Assembly (NCBI GenBank): GCA_034434895.1
Contig: DAOTYI010000223.1
Coordinates: 1-11,761, forward strand
Source: DAOTXL01 sp034434895
GTDB taxonomy: Bacteria; Chloroflexota; Anaerolineae; JAAYZQ01
Direction: 5' to 3'
Length of the DNA stretch: 11,761 bases
Each line of letters begins with the position of its first letter. Position 1 is the first letter of the stretch. Both the position numbers and the translations under genes were made by a program. Below are positions 1 to 7,497 of this stretch, one piece after another. Below the pieces are notes generated by a model. The model was not told the origin of the DNA. It ran no database searches and saw only the letters and a list, made by a program, of their open reading frames with translations.

Positions 1-2676
1 GCCCGTTCGGCCGAGGTCCGCGCCCGGGGCCAGCACGAGTTTGTGGATTACATCCTGCCGCTGATGCTCATTGACTTCAAGCAGGGGTTTGGCCGGCTGA
101 TCCGGGGCGAAGAGGACATGGGCGCGGTATTGCTGATGGACAAGCGGGTGTGGAACAGAGATTATCGTCAGGATCTGATCGCGGCCCTGCCGGGGATGGA
201 CGAGGCCCACCTCGGTCCCCCCATCGGCGAGGGGAAGGGCAAAGGCCCCAGGCTGCTGGATGAAGAGACCCAGATGTCGCGGCGGGCAGTTTACCGGGCC
301 ATCGCCGACCATATGCGCAACGCGCCGCCGGAGTGGCAGATTGACCTGGAGCGGATGGAGGCCATCCTGGCCCAGGTGCCCGAAGAGCTCCTGACCAGGC
401 TGGAGCAGCTCCTGGCCGAATTGCGGCTCCCCGACGTGATCCCCCTGGAGAGACTACGGGGGTTTTGGGATAGGGTTCTGCGGGCCCTCACGGAGCTTTT
501 CCGCTTCCAGGATTGGCGTGTGCCGGAGCAGGAGAGGGTGGTCCAGGCCCTGCTCACCGGTCAGGATGCCCTGGTGGTGCTGCCTACAGGTTCGGGCAAG
601 TCCTTTACCTTCCAACTACCGGCGCTGCTGCGCGATGGCACCACGCTGGTCTTCTCGCCTTTGAAAGCCCTGATGAAAGACCAGGTGGACAAGCTATTGG
701 ACCGGGGGCTCGCCCTGGCCGACCGCGTGGATAGCACCCAAACAGCCGAAGAGCAGGAACGGGTCTTCCAGCGCATGCGGGAGGGAACGGTGCGCCTGGT
801 TTACGTAGCCCCGGAGCGGGTGCGCGATCCCCGTCTGATGGCTGCCCTCAAAGAGGCGAAGAAGATCGTGCAGGTGGTCGTGGATGAGGCCCACTGCGTG
901 CACATGTGGGGGCAGAGCTTCCGCCCCGATTTCCTGTACATCTCGCGGTTGGTGGATGCCATCGCCGAAACGCGTGGACGACGCCCGCCGGTGACAGCTC
1001 TGACAGCCACAGCGACGCCCCATGTGCGAGAGTCCATTGCCCGCCGGCTGAGATTGCGAGAGGGCTACATCGAAATTGATCGCAATCCCAACCGGCCAGA
1101 GCTACGCTTTGTGGTGTACAACCGGACCAGTCCCGGATTCCAAATACGAAGTAAGCGGGACAAGTTGCGCATCTTGCTACGCATCTTACGACACGCTGAT
1201 CGCCATGACGAGAGCGCGATCGTCTACGTGAATACCACACAGGAAGCCGAGCGGCTGGCCCGCCGTCTGGAGGCTATAGGGCTGGACGCCCGGTACTACC
1301 ACGGCAAGATGGACGACCAGGCCCGCAAAGATGTGCAGGACATGTTCCTCGATGGGCAGATCAGGATCGTCGTGGCCACGAAGGCCTTTGGCATGGGGAT
1401 TGACAAGCCGGACATCCGCTATGTGGTCCACTACCAGATCCCCGGCGACATTGAGTCCTATTTCCAGGAGGCAGGCCGAGCCGGGCGCGACGGCCGGGTG
1501 AGTTGGTGCGTGCTACTATACCACGAGGACGACCTCTGGATCCACGAGAACTACTTCATTCCCAAGAGCCTGCCGGAGCCAGAGCAGGTGGAAAACGTGC
1601 TCGACTGGATCCGCAGGCGCTGCCGGGCAGCGGAGTGGGGCGAGATATATGTGGATCCAAGGGAAATGGCCGATGCCCTTGATTTCGACGAAGACCGTGA
1701 ACTGGGGATTCACCTGCACCTGTTGGAGGAGTTGGGTTTTGTCCGGCGCGGCGCCGACGTGACCCTCAAGGCCAGCGCCCGGCTGCTGGCGCCGCTGGAA
1801 GCGGTAATTGCCCAGGCCAGAGAGCTGGCTCCTGGGCCGGTGGGAGAAGCGGTCGGACAGGTCTTGGCCGAGCAAGGTGTCGGCCCGGTGGCCCGGCGTG
1901 AGCTGCGGTTGGTGGAGGAAGCATTGAGCAAAAGGGTGCCGCCGGCAGCATTAGATGACGTGCTCTACCGGCTGGCACTGCGCGGCAGCCTGATCTACCG
2001 GGCTTTTGCCCGGGCCTTCACGCTGGCGCCGGGACCGAACATGCTGAAAGGAGTTCGCCTGGACCTGGACAGTGGGGAGGTTTGCCGGGTGCGCCAGGAG
2101 ATGGAAGCCAACCTGACCGCCATGCGGCGGTACGCCGAATCGCTGCAAACTGGCGACTGCTTGCGCGGCGAGATTCTGCGTTACCTGGGCGCCGAAAAGC
2201 CGCCCACCAGAGCCGACCGGTGCTGCTCGCTGTGCGACGTGAACCTGGCCGTGCCCTGGGCCGACGAGCTGCTGTGGGAGGACCTCACCGATCCGGGACG
2301 CTATCAGGATGCCAAGTACGAGGTCCTGAAAGCGGTAGCCTGGAACGCGGAATTGGCCAACGTGAGGGGACGGGCGCCTTACGGAGCCTGGACGTTGGCG
2401 CAGATCGTGGTGGGGAATGACTATATGGCCACCAAGTACGAGACGGACGCAGAGCGGAAGAAAGCCCGGCGCCAACTCATCGTAGCCAGCGAACACTTTG
2501 GTGTGCTGGAAGGTTTGCGCGGCGGCGCGGACACGGTGCTGGGGCTCATTGATGAGTTGCGGGACGAGGGGTATGTGGCGGATGTAGAGCGGCAGTGGGA
2601 AGGGGGTGGGTATGTGTATGCGGCGCTTACGGAGAAAGGTTGGGAGCGACTGGAGGAAGGAAGGTTGTTTGGTTGA
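1..2676 (+). CDS. DinG-RecQ fusion DNA helicase, 5' end outside the window
   Basis: ATP-dependent DNA helicase, presumably for repair or recombination intermediates. The frame is open from base 1 with no start, so only the last 891 residues are present. Bases 1-200 encode the end of a DinG/XPD-type superfamily 2 helicase: motif VI QGFGRLIR (82-105), then DMGAVLLMDKR and a Y-x-x-x-L-x-x-x-LPG ending. A linker leads to a complete RecQ core: Walker A LPTGSGKS (580-603), DEAH box in DEAHCVHMWG (883-912), TATAT motif III, helicase C lobe with motif VI QEAGRAGRDG (1465-1494). A RecQ zinc subdomain follows (Cys codons 2158, 2221, 2224, 2233), then an RQC-like winged helix (about 2290-2660). The zinc ligands are odd: C-x20-C-C-x2-C, with Asn at the position of the usual last Cys. 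Two helicase engines in one chain is seen directly; the biological role is inferred. The stop is 57 bp before the preferred start of the nuclease gene. Confidence 0.93.
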   Translation, partial: ARSAEVRARGQHEFVDYILPLMLIDFKQGFGRLIRGEEDMGAVLLMDKRVWNRDYRQDLIAALPGMDEAHLGPPIGEGKGKGPRLLDEETQMSRRAVYRAIADHMRNAPPEWQIDLERMEAILAQVPEELLTRLEQLLAELRLPDVIPLERLRGFWDRVLRALTELFRFQDWRVPEQERVVQALLTGQDALVVLPTGSGKSFTFQLPALLRDGTTLVFSPLKALMKDQVDKLLDRGLALADRVDSTQTAEEQERVFQRMREGTVRLVYVAPERVRDPRLMAALKEAKKIVQVVVDEAHCVHMWGQSFRPDFLYISRLVDAIAETRGRRPPVTALTATATPHVRESIARRLRLREGYIEIDRNPNRPELRFVVYNRTSPGFQIRSKRDKLRILLRILRHADRHDESAIVYVNTTQEAERLARRLEAIGLDARYYHGKMDDQARKDVQDMFLDGQIRIVVATKAFGMGIDKPDIRYVVHYQIPGDIESYFQEAGRAGRDGRVSWCVLLYHEDDLWIHENYFIPKSLPEPEQVENVLDWIRRRCRAAEWGEIYVDPREMADALDFDEDRELGIHLHLLEELGFVRRGADVTLKASARLLAPLEAVIAQARELAPGPVGEAVGQVLAEQGVGPVARRELRLVEEALSKRVPPAALDDVLYRLALRGSLIYRAFARAFTLAPGPNMLKGVRLDLDSGEVCRVRQEMEANLTAMRRYAESLQTGDCLRGEILRYLGAEKPPTRADRCCSLCDVNLAVPWADELLWEDLTDPGRYQDAKYEVLKAVAWNAELANVRGRAPYGAWTLAQIVVGNDYMATKYETDAERKKARRQLIVASEHFGVLEGLRGGADTVLGLIDELRDEGYVADVERQWEGGGYVYAALTEKGWERLEEGRLFG

Positions 2677-2733
2677 GGGTGCCGACTTTCACCGATGTAC
2701 ACGGGACAATCTGCTCCAGGGGGAATGAGGAAA

Positions 2734-3267
2734 ATGGCGGGAAACTTCGATCACCTGCTGCTGGTCGCCCTCCTCCTGGGCGGGCTGGGGTTGTGGCTGT
2801 TCCTCCGCGCCGGGGCTGCCCGCCGCCAGACCGGCCTGCCGGTGGGGCGTGTGATCTATGCCGACACCGGTGCCTGGGATCGCTGCGAACGGCCTCTCTT
2901 TTCCAGCCGTTACCGGTTGACCGGCAGGCCGGATTATCTGCTGCGCAGCCGGGAAGGGATCATCCCGGTGGAGGTCAAATCGGGCGCAGCACCACCACAG
3001 CCCTACCCGGCCCATCTGCTGCAACTGGCGGCCTATTGCCTGCTGGTGGAGGAGCAGGAGGGACGCCCACCTCCCCACGGCATCCTCAAGTATGATGACC
3101 GGGCTTTCGAGGTGGACTATACGCCGGCCCTCCGCAGCGAGCTGCTGCGCACCCTCGAGGCCATCCGCCGCGACCTGGACGCCCGTGACGTGGGCCGCAA
3201 CCATGACGACCCGGCCCGCTGCCAGGGCTGTGGCTACCGCGAACGGTGCCAGCGCTCCTTGGTGTGA
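2734..3267 (+). CDS. Membrane-anchored Cas4/RecB-like PD-(D/E)XK nuclease
   Basis: Likely a DNA exonuclease of the Cas4/Dna2-like branch of the PD-(D/E)XK superfamily. From the N-terminus one sees a hydrophobic segment (about residues 7-24, then Arg-rich), predicting a membrane anchor with the catalytic domain in the cytosol. Then come Cys in WDRCERPLFS, the catalytic GRPDYLL Asp, PVEVKSG (E-x-K) and the QLAAYCLLVEE motif (Q-x3-Y). The C-terminus holds CQGCGYRERC (C-x2-C-x5-C). One early Cys plus three late Cys matches the 4Fe-4S cluster arrangement of Cas4. I prefer ATG 2734 (177 aa) because AGGGGG lies 10 nt upstream; ATG 2695 (190 aa) has no ribosome site. The gene follows the DinG-RecQ helicase on the same strand, so the two may be cotranscribed. 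No CRISPR array or other cas gene is visible, so a CRISPR role is not supported. It ends 5 bp from the convergent tldD gene. Confidence 0.85.
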   Translation: MAGNFDHLLLVALLLGGLGLWLFLRAGAARRQTGLPVGRVIYADTGAWDRCERPLFSSRYRLTGRPDYLLRSREGIIPVEVKSGAAPPQPYPAHLLQLAAYCLLVEEQEGRPPPHGILKYDDRAFEVDYTPALRSELLRTLEAIRRDLDARDVGRNHDDPARCQGCGYRERCQRSLV

Positions 3268-3272
3268 GGTCT

Positions 3273-4739
3273 CTATCCCGCCCCACGCACCTGCACCCCC
3301 CGGAACCGCGCCGGAGCTGCGCCGTGGGATACATGGGCAATCTGCACCGGCTCCCCTTTGGCGCAACTGGGAAAGCCCCATAACTGCCAGTGATCGGCGT
3401 TGCACACCGCATCACAACTGTTCCAAAAACGGGGGGTCACGTCGGTGTAGCTGGCATCGCGCAGCAGGCGGCCCAGCCTGCCGTGCCTGATCTCATAGGC
3501 CACCTCGACGCCAAAATGAAAGTTCAGCCGCCTATCGTCCAGGCTCCAGCTTTTCGGGGTGTCCAGGAACAGGCCGTTGTCCGTGGCGGCCAGCAGATCT
3601 GCCAGCGTCCAATCGCCCGGCTCCAGGCTGATGTTGGTCATGCGGATCAGCGGCAGGTGCCCCCAGCCATCGGCGCGCATGGTGCCGTTGCTGAAAGGCA
3701 GAGGGGGCAGGGGAGTGGTGTGATGATAGTGGTGGGCCAGCCACCAGGCCGTCTCGCGAGAGGTGAGATAGTTGACAAACAGGCCTCGCTCAACGAGGGG
3801 GAACCATTCGGCCGGTGTGCCTTCATCGTCCCAGCCGAAGGTGCCCAGGCCACGGGGCAGTGTGGCATCGGCCACGATGGTCACCAGGGGCGAGCCATAT
3901 TGCAGCAGGCCCAACCGGTCCAGGGTCAGGAAGCTGGTGCCGGCGAAGGAGGCTTCGCTGCCCAACACCCGGTCCAGTTCAGCAGGATGGCCGCAGCTTT
4001 CGTGCACCTGCAAAGCCAGCATTGAGCTGCCCAGGATGACGGTCCGCTGGCCCGCCGGGCAGACCGGCGCGGCCAGGAGCGCCTCGGCCTCATCGGCGCA
4101 ACGCTCAGCCTGGGCCGGCAGGTCCAGTTCGGCGATATATTCGTAGCCGGCCTGGGCCTGGTTGGCAAAGCTGCGCCGCTGAAAGAGGCCATCCTCCCCC
4201 ACGGCTGTGGCTGCCACCCCGCCGCCGCACTCGACCACCGTCTGTTCCAGGCGGCTGCCCTCGCTGGAGACAAACCACTTGTGCTCACGAAAAAGGTTCA
4301 TGTGCGCCTGGGCCACGCGCACCGCCTTGCGGCGCTGCATCGCCTCTGCACAGGTGAGGAGCAGGCCCAGCCGCGTCTCCAGCGGCACGGAGAAGGGGTC
4401 TTGGACCAGATCGGAAGCATAGTTGCCTGTCTCGCCGGGGCGAGGAGGCAGCACCACCGGCTCAGCCTGGAGCTGAGCGCTGGCCCGGGCGATGGCCAGG
4501 GCGCGCTCCACGGCGACGGCTGCCCCTTCGGCAGTCAGCTCGCTACTGGCAGCAAAGCCCCATGCCCCGCCGGCCAGGACCCGAACCCCGAACCCGATCT
4601 CCTCAGTTGAGGCGATCCGCTCCGGACAGTTGTTCTTAACCGCCAGGTGCTCGCTGCGGCGCTCGACGACGCGCACATCGGCATAAGTCACACCACGCTG
4701 GACGGCCAGGTCCAGCACATGGAAGGCGAATTCTTGCAT
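3273..4739 (-). CDS. tldD: TldD/PmbA-family zinc metalloprotease, TldD type
   Basis: Family members are cytosolic proteases that trim unfolded or natural-product peptides (E. coli TldD/TldE process microcin B17 and degrade CcdA). The 488-residue length is typical. The N-terminal half carries the TldD sequence ERIASTEEIGFGVRVLAGG-like. The metal motif is H246-E247-S-C-G-H251 (bases 3987-4004), followed by GSEASFAG, a GTFGWDDEG segment and, near the end, Cys459 in PSCAKGEP, matching the third ligand of TldD proteins. So the active site looks intact. The start ATG is preceded by AGGAGG with 8 nt spacing (4748-4753). It is a lone minus-strand gene, convergent with the nuclease gene and divergent from the patatin operon. 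In E. coli TldD works with TldE, but no TldE/PmbA partner is in the window. The family call is firm; TldD rather than TldE rests on the intact HExxxH motif. Confidence 0.93.
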   Translation of the reverse strand: MQEFAFHVLDLAVQRGVTYADVRVVERRSEHLAVKNNCPERIASTEEIGFGVRVLAGGAWGFAASSELTAEGAAVAVERALAIARASAQLQAEPVVLPPRPGETGNYASDLVQDPFSVPLETRLGLLLTCAEAMQRRKAVRVAQAHMNLFREHKWFVSSEGSRLEQTVVECGGGVAATAVGEDGLFQRRSFANQAQAGYEYIAELDLPAQAERCADEAEALLAAPVCPAGQRTVILGSSMLALQVHESCGHPAELDRVLGSEASFAGTSFLTLDRLGLLQYGSPLVTIVADATLPRGLGTFGWDDEGTPAEWFPLVERGLFVNYLTSRETAWWLAHHYHHTTPLPPLPFSNGTMRADGWGHLPLIRMTNISLEPGDWTLADLLAATDNGLFLDTPKSWSLDDRRLNFHFGVEVAYEIRHGRLGRLLRDASYTDVTPRFWNSCDAVCNADHWQLWGFPSCAKGEPVQIAHVSHGAAPARFRGVQVRGAG

Positions 4740-4747
4740 AGGCTCCC

Positions 4748-4753
4748 CCTCCT
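4748..4753 (-). promoter_or_regulatory. Ribosome binding site of tldD
   Basis: Reads AGGAGG on the minus strand, 8 nt before the ATG at 4737-4739. It fixes the start of the TldD gene. Confidence 0.75.
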
Positions 4754-4793
4754 CTCCGAGTCTGTCGGCGAGATGATCTGAATCAAGGCTTTA

Positions 4794-4837
4794 GAGCTTG
4801 TTCAGTAACAGGACCTACGCAATGGTCAGGCAAGCTC
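4794..4837. repeat. Nested dyad in the tldD upstream region
   Basis: GAGCTTG (4794-4800) pairs with CAAGCTC (4831-4837), and inside it GACC (4812-4815) pairs with GGTC (4824-4827). All pairs are exact. It lies 55-98 nt upstream of the tldD start, so it may be a leader hairpin or a protein-binding dyad for that gene. I found no convincing sigma70 boxes for tldD, so its function is open. Confidence 0.3.
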
Positions 4838-4860
4838 AGCCAGAAATCCTCAAGGCCCCG

Positions 4861-4913
4861 ACCGGCTCTCCGATCTCCCAACCCGCCTGTTGGGTTGCGA
4901 ACCGGCTCCGATC
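4861..4913. repeat. Imperfect direct repeat flanking a small hairpin
   Basis: ACCGGCTCTCCGATC (4861-4875) recurs as ACCGGCTCCGATC (4901-4913), which lacks two bases. Between them CAACCC (4879-4884) and GGGTTG (4892-4897) form a 6-bp stem with a 7-nt loop. It could be an operator arrangement or a decayed repeat; no function can be assigned. Confidence 0.3.
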
Positions 4914-4952
4914 CTATCACAGAGCGTCATATCCTGCAACTTTGACTGCCTG

Positions 4953-5045
4953 CCCTCCCGCAGGTTTAGGCGCAATCTCCGCATTGGAGTGCGCCGCAAT
5001 GAGCCGCTCGCCCTGTTGCCGGCCACTTTCTAACCTGCGGGAGGG
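4953..5045. repeat. Long-looped inverted repeat with internal hairpin
   Basis: CCCTCCCGCAGG (4953-4964) is the exact reverse complement of 5034-5045, and with one bulged base the match extends through TTAG to about 16 bp. The intervening 69 bases hold a second hairpin: GGCGCA (4969-4974) with TGCGCC (4990-4995), and CTCC (4977-4980) with GGAG (4986-4989), around a GCATT loop. The same 12-mer arms recur as a tight hairpin at 8809-8841, so this looks like a dispersed palindromic element rather than a chance dyad. It ends 8 bp before the -35 box of the patatin operon. The rest of the 373-bp gap (4740-5112) shows no credible gene. Confidence 0.6.
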
Positions 5046-5053
5046 TAGCTCTT

Positions 5054-5082
5054 TTGACGGAGGGGGCAAAGTATGCTACACT
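5054..5082 (+). promoter_or_regulatory. Sigma70-type promoter of the patatin-rluB-cmk-DUF512 operon
   Basis: TTGACG (5054-5059) and TACACT (5077-5082) are separated by 17 bp, the optimal spacing. The predicted transcript start is near 5089, giving a short leader of about 24 nt that carries an AGGAGAGG ribosome site (5103-5110) before ATG 5113. No other promoter is evident before the operon's end at 8828. Confidence 0.65.
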
Positions 5083-5112
5083 CTGTCCAAACACAGGGAA
5101 TGAGGAGAGGGC

Positions 5113-6081
5113 ATGGAGGCCCAAAGCGAGAAGCGGATCCTGGTGCTCTCCGGGGGTGGCGGTCGCGGCGCGTACCATGTCGGCGTGGTGGAGTATCTGG
5201 AGGAGGTCGGCTGGCGGCCTGATGTGATCATCGGTTCGTCGGTGGGAGCGGTCAACGCCGCTGCCCTCGGCTCCGGCATCAGCGTGCGGGGCCTGAAGTC
5301 GCGCTGGCTGGACCTGACCACGGCCGATGTGCAGCGGATGCGGGTGGATGATGTGATCCTGGACAATGTGCTCCGTCGCCGTGACCACATCTTTGACCTG
5401 TGGCCCTGGCCCAAGACCCTGACCGGGCAGTCGCCCCGGTGGCAGGGGCGGCCCTGGTTCCGCCCGGAGGTGATCAACAGCCCCGATGCGCCCTATGAGG
5501 TGCATGTCACGGCGGTCAATGCCCGCACGGCGCAGTTGGAGTTCTTTAGCAACCGCGATCCCGGCGGCCTGCGGTTGGAGCATATCCTGGCCAGCTTCAG
5601 CATCCCGTTGTGGTATGGGCCGACCGAGATTGACGGGGTGCCCTACTGGGATGGGGGCACGCTGGCCAACACCCCGTTCCGCCGGGCGCTGGAGTTGGGC
5701 GGCACCGAGATCGTGGTGGCAACCATGGTCCCCTGGCCGGAGCGGCCGTTGTACAATTTCGAGCGACCGGGGTATGTCACCGACATTGACCAGGAGTTTT
5801 TGATCATCGCTCAGGAGCTATGGAACGCCTTCGAGCCGGCGCTGGATGCCATGCTGACCGAGACGGTGTGGCGCGATTACCTGTTGTACAGGGCGGAGCG
5901 CCAGGCAGGCCGATATCCTGCTCTGAAGTGGCTGGAGATCGTGGCCCCGGATCATTTCCTGCCGGTGGGGCTGATGACCCACTATCAGCTTGAGTATCAT
6001 AAACAGTTGTTCGAGCTGGGCTACCAGGATGCCCGCAAGGACCTGGCGGGGGTTCTGCCCCTGCAAGGGCCAGGCATCTGA
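5113..6081 (+). CDS. Patatin-like phospholipase family protein
   Basis: Predicted Ser-Asp dyad acyl hydrolase acting on membrane lipids or other acyl esters. The 322-residue protein starts with the patatin oxyanion loop GGGGRGAYHVG (residues 14-24). The nucleophile follows in G41-S-S43-V-G45 (G-x-S-x-G), and the partner Asp180 is in YWDGGTLANTP (D-G-G), so the active site looks complete. There is no signal peptide or clear transmembrane segment, which points to a cytosolic or peripheral membrane protein. A strong AGGAGAGG site precedes the ATG. It is the first gene of a four-gene operon, 4 bp before the pseudouridine synthase. The actual substrate cannot be read from sequence; bacterial patatins range from phospholipases to proteins of unknown role. 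Confidence 0.9.
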   Translation: MEAQSEKRILVLSGGGGRGAYHVGVVEYLEEVGWRPDVIIGSSVGAVNAAALGSGISVRGLKSRWLDLTTADVQRMRVDDVILDNVLRRRDHIFDLWPWPKTLTGQSPRWQGRPWFRPEVINSPDAPYEVHVTAVNARTAQLEFFSNRDPGGLRLEHILASFSIPLWYGPTEIDGVPYWDGGTLANTPFRRALELGGTEIVVATMVPWPERPLYNFERPGYVTDIDQEFLIIAQELWNAFEPALDAMLTETVWRDYLLYRAERQAGRYPALKWLEIVAPDHFLPVGLMTHYQLEYHKQLFELGYQDARKDLAGVLPLQGPGI

Positions 6082-6085
6082 ACAG

Positions 6086-6820
6086 ATGCGTCTACAAAAG
6101 CTCCTGGCTCACGCCGGGGTGGCTTCGCGGCGCAAGGCGGAGGAGTTGATCCGGCAGGGCCGGGTCACGGTCAACGGCCAGGTGGTCATCGAGTTGGGCA
6201 GCCAGGTGGACCCGGTCCATGACGACATCCGGGTGGATGGCCGACGCCTGCAACCCCGGCCTGACCATGTGTATATCCTGCTCAACAAGCCGCGTGGTGT
6301 CCTGTCGGCCATGGACGACGCGCAGGGGCGTCGCTCCCTCGGCGATCTGGTCCGGGTTCCGGTGCGACTGTACCCCGTTGGCCGGCTGGATGTGACCAGC
6401 GAGGGCCTGATCCTGCTCACCGATGATGGGGAGCTGGCCCACCTGCTCACCCACCCCCGTTACAGGCATGAGAAGGAGTATCGTGTGCTGGTGGAGGGCC
6501 ATCCCTCAGACCAGGCGCTGGCGGCCTGGCGGCGGGGGGTGATGCTGAAGGGCAGGCCAACCGCCCCGGCGCGGGTGGAGGTTCTCCGCAGAGAGAAGGA
6601 GGCCACGCTGCTGCGGGTGGTGATGCACGAGGGCCGCAAGCGTCAGATCCGCCAGGTGGCAGCCCTGCTGGGGCACCCGGTCCGGCGGTTGACGCGGGTG
6701 CGCCTGGGGCCATTACATCTGGGCACGTTGGAGCCGGGGCAGTGGCGCTATCTCACCCCCAGAGAGGTCCAGGCCCTGGAACTGATCAGGCGGCAGGGAA
6801 AGCAGGGGGGCAGGGGTTGA
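6086..6820 (+). CDS. rluB: RsuA/RluB-family rRNA pseudouridine synthase
   Basis: Isomerises a specific uridine in rRNA to pseudouridine; RluB acts on 23S rRNA and RsuA on 16S rRNA. The 244-residue protein opens with an S4 RNA-binding domain (MRLQKLLAHAGVASRRKAEE, residues 1-20, through about 60). The catalytic domain has LLNKPRGVLS, the catalytic Asp102 in GRLDVTSEGL, LLTDDGELAHLLTHP, KEYRV and MHEGRKRQIRQ. I chose ATG 6086 because the S4 domain begins exactly there; longer versions would run into the patatin gene. The ribosome site is weak, so translation is probably coupled to the patatin stop 4 bp upstream. The TGA stop overlaps the TTG start of cmk in TTGA. The family call is firm, but the paralogue (RluB, RsuA or RluE) is less certain. 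Confidence 0.9.
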   Translation: MRLQKLLAHAGVASRRKAEELIRQGRVTVNGQVVIELGSQVDPVHDDIRVDGRRLQPRPDHVYILLNKPRGVLSAMDDAQGRRSLGDLVRVPVRLYPVGRLDVTSEGLILLTDDGELAHLLTHPRYRHEKEYRVLVEGHPSDQALAAWRRGVMLKGRPTAPARVEVLRREKEATLLRVVMHEGRKRQIRQVAALLGHPVRRLTRVRLGPLHLGTLEPGQWRYLTPREVQALELIRRQGKQGGRG

Positions 6821-7497
6821 GACGACCATCCACGATCGCCATTGACGGCCCGGCAGCTTCGGGCAAGAGCACGGTCGGCTGCCTGCTGGCCGAGCGGCTG
6901 GGCTATCTCTACTTTGATACCGGGGTTATGTACCGGGCGGTGACCTGGGCGGCCCTGGGGCGCGGCATTGCCATCGAGGACGAGGCTGCCGTGACGGCGC
7001 TGGCCCGCCAGCTCAAGATCGAGGTGATGCGCCCCACGGTGGACGATGGCCGGCAGTACACCGTCCTGGCCGATGGGCAGGATGTGACCTGGGACCTCCG
7101 CCGGCCGGAGGTGGACCGGAGTGTGTCGCCGGTGTCGGCCTATCCCGGCGTGCGGGCGGCGCTGACCATCCAGCAGCGGCGCATCGGCCGCAAGGGGCGG
7201 GTGGTGATGGTGGGCCGTGACATCGGCACGGTGGTGCTGCCCAACGCCGACCTCAAGATCTATCTGGACGCCACGGTGGAGGAGCGGGTGGAACGGCGCT
7301 ATCGGGAGGTGGTCAGCCGGGGGGAGCCGGCCGATTATGAGCGGGTGCGGGACTCGGTGCGGCGGCGCGATCAGATTGATAGCAGCCGGCCGCTGGCCCC
7401 GCTCCGGGCCGCGCCCGATGCCGTGGTCATAGACACCACGCCGCTGAGTGTGGAGCAGGTGCTGGAACGGGTACTGGCCCTGGTGGATGGACGGTGA
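6817..7497 (+). CDS. cmk: Cytidylate kinase
   Basis: Phosphorylates CMP and dCMP to the diphosphates with ATP, recycling cytidine nucleotides in the cytosol. The 226 residues match the usual length. Seen: P-loop IDGPAASGKST (residues 9-19), YFDTGVMYRAVTWAAL (substrate lid and CMP site), a VDRSVSPVS segment, GRDIGTVVLPNADLKIYLDA, and the C-terminal RRDQIDSSRPLAPL with IDTT. The TTG at 6817 is chosen because the family begins a few residues before the P-loop, AGGGGGG lies 6 nt upstream (6804-6810), and it overlaps the rluB stop by 4 bp. An alternative GTG at 6742 would overlap rluB by 79 bp without a ribosome site. The stop overlaps the next GTG start in GTGA, indicating translational coupling. 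The rluB-cmk order is common in bacteria. Confidence 0.95.
   Translation: MRRPSTIAIDGPAASGKSTVGCLLAERLGYLYFDTGVMYRAVTWAALGRGIAIEDEAAVTALARQLKIEVMRPTVDDGRQYTVLADGQDVTWDLRRPEVDRSVSPVSAYPGVRAALTIQQRRIGRKGRVVMVGRDIGTVVLPNADLKIYLDATVEERVERRYREVVSRGEPADYERVRDSVRRRDQIDSSRPLAPLRAAPDAVVIDTTPLSVEQVLERVLALVDGR

Noticed and set aside
2734..3267. CRISPR-associated Cas4
   Set aside because: The cysteine pattern fits, but there is no repeat array or other cas gene, and the membrane segment is atypical. Kept as Cas4-like nuclease only.
4798..5103. 101-codon plus-strand ORF in the intergenic region
   Set aside because: No ribosome site, no family resemblance, and it crosses the repeat element and the promoter of the next gene.
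4966..5583. 205-codon minus-strand ORF over the operon promoter
   Set aside because: Covers the patatin 5' end antisense and has no recognisable domain or ribosome site.
6742..6816. Longer cmk starting at GTG 6742
   Set aside because: It would overlap rluB by 79 bp, lacks a ribosome site and adds residues not found in cytidylate kinases.
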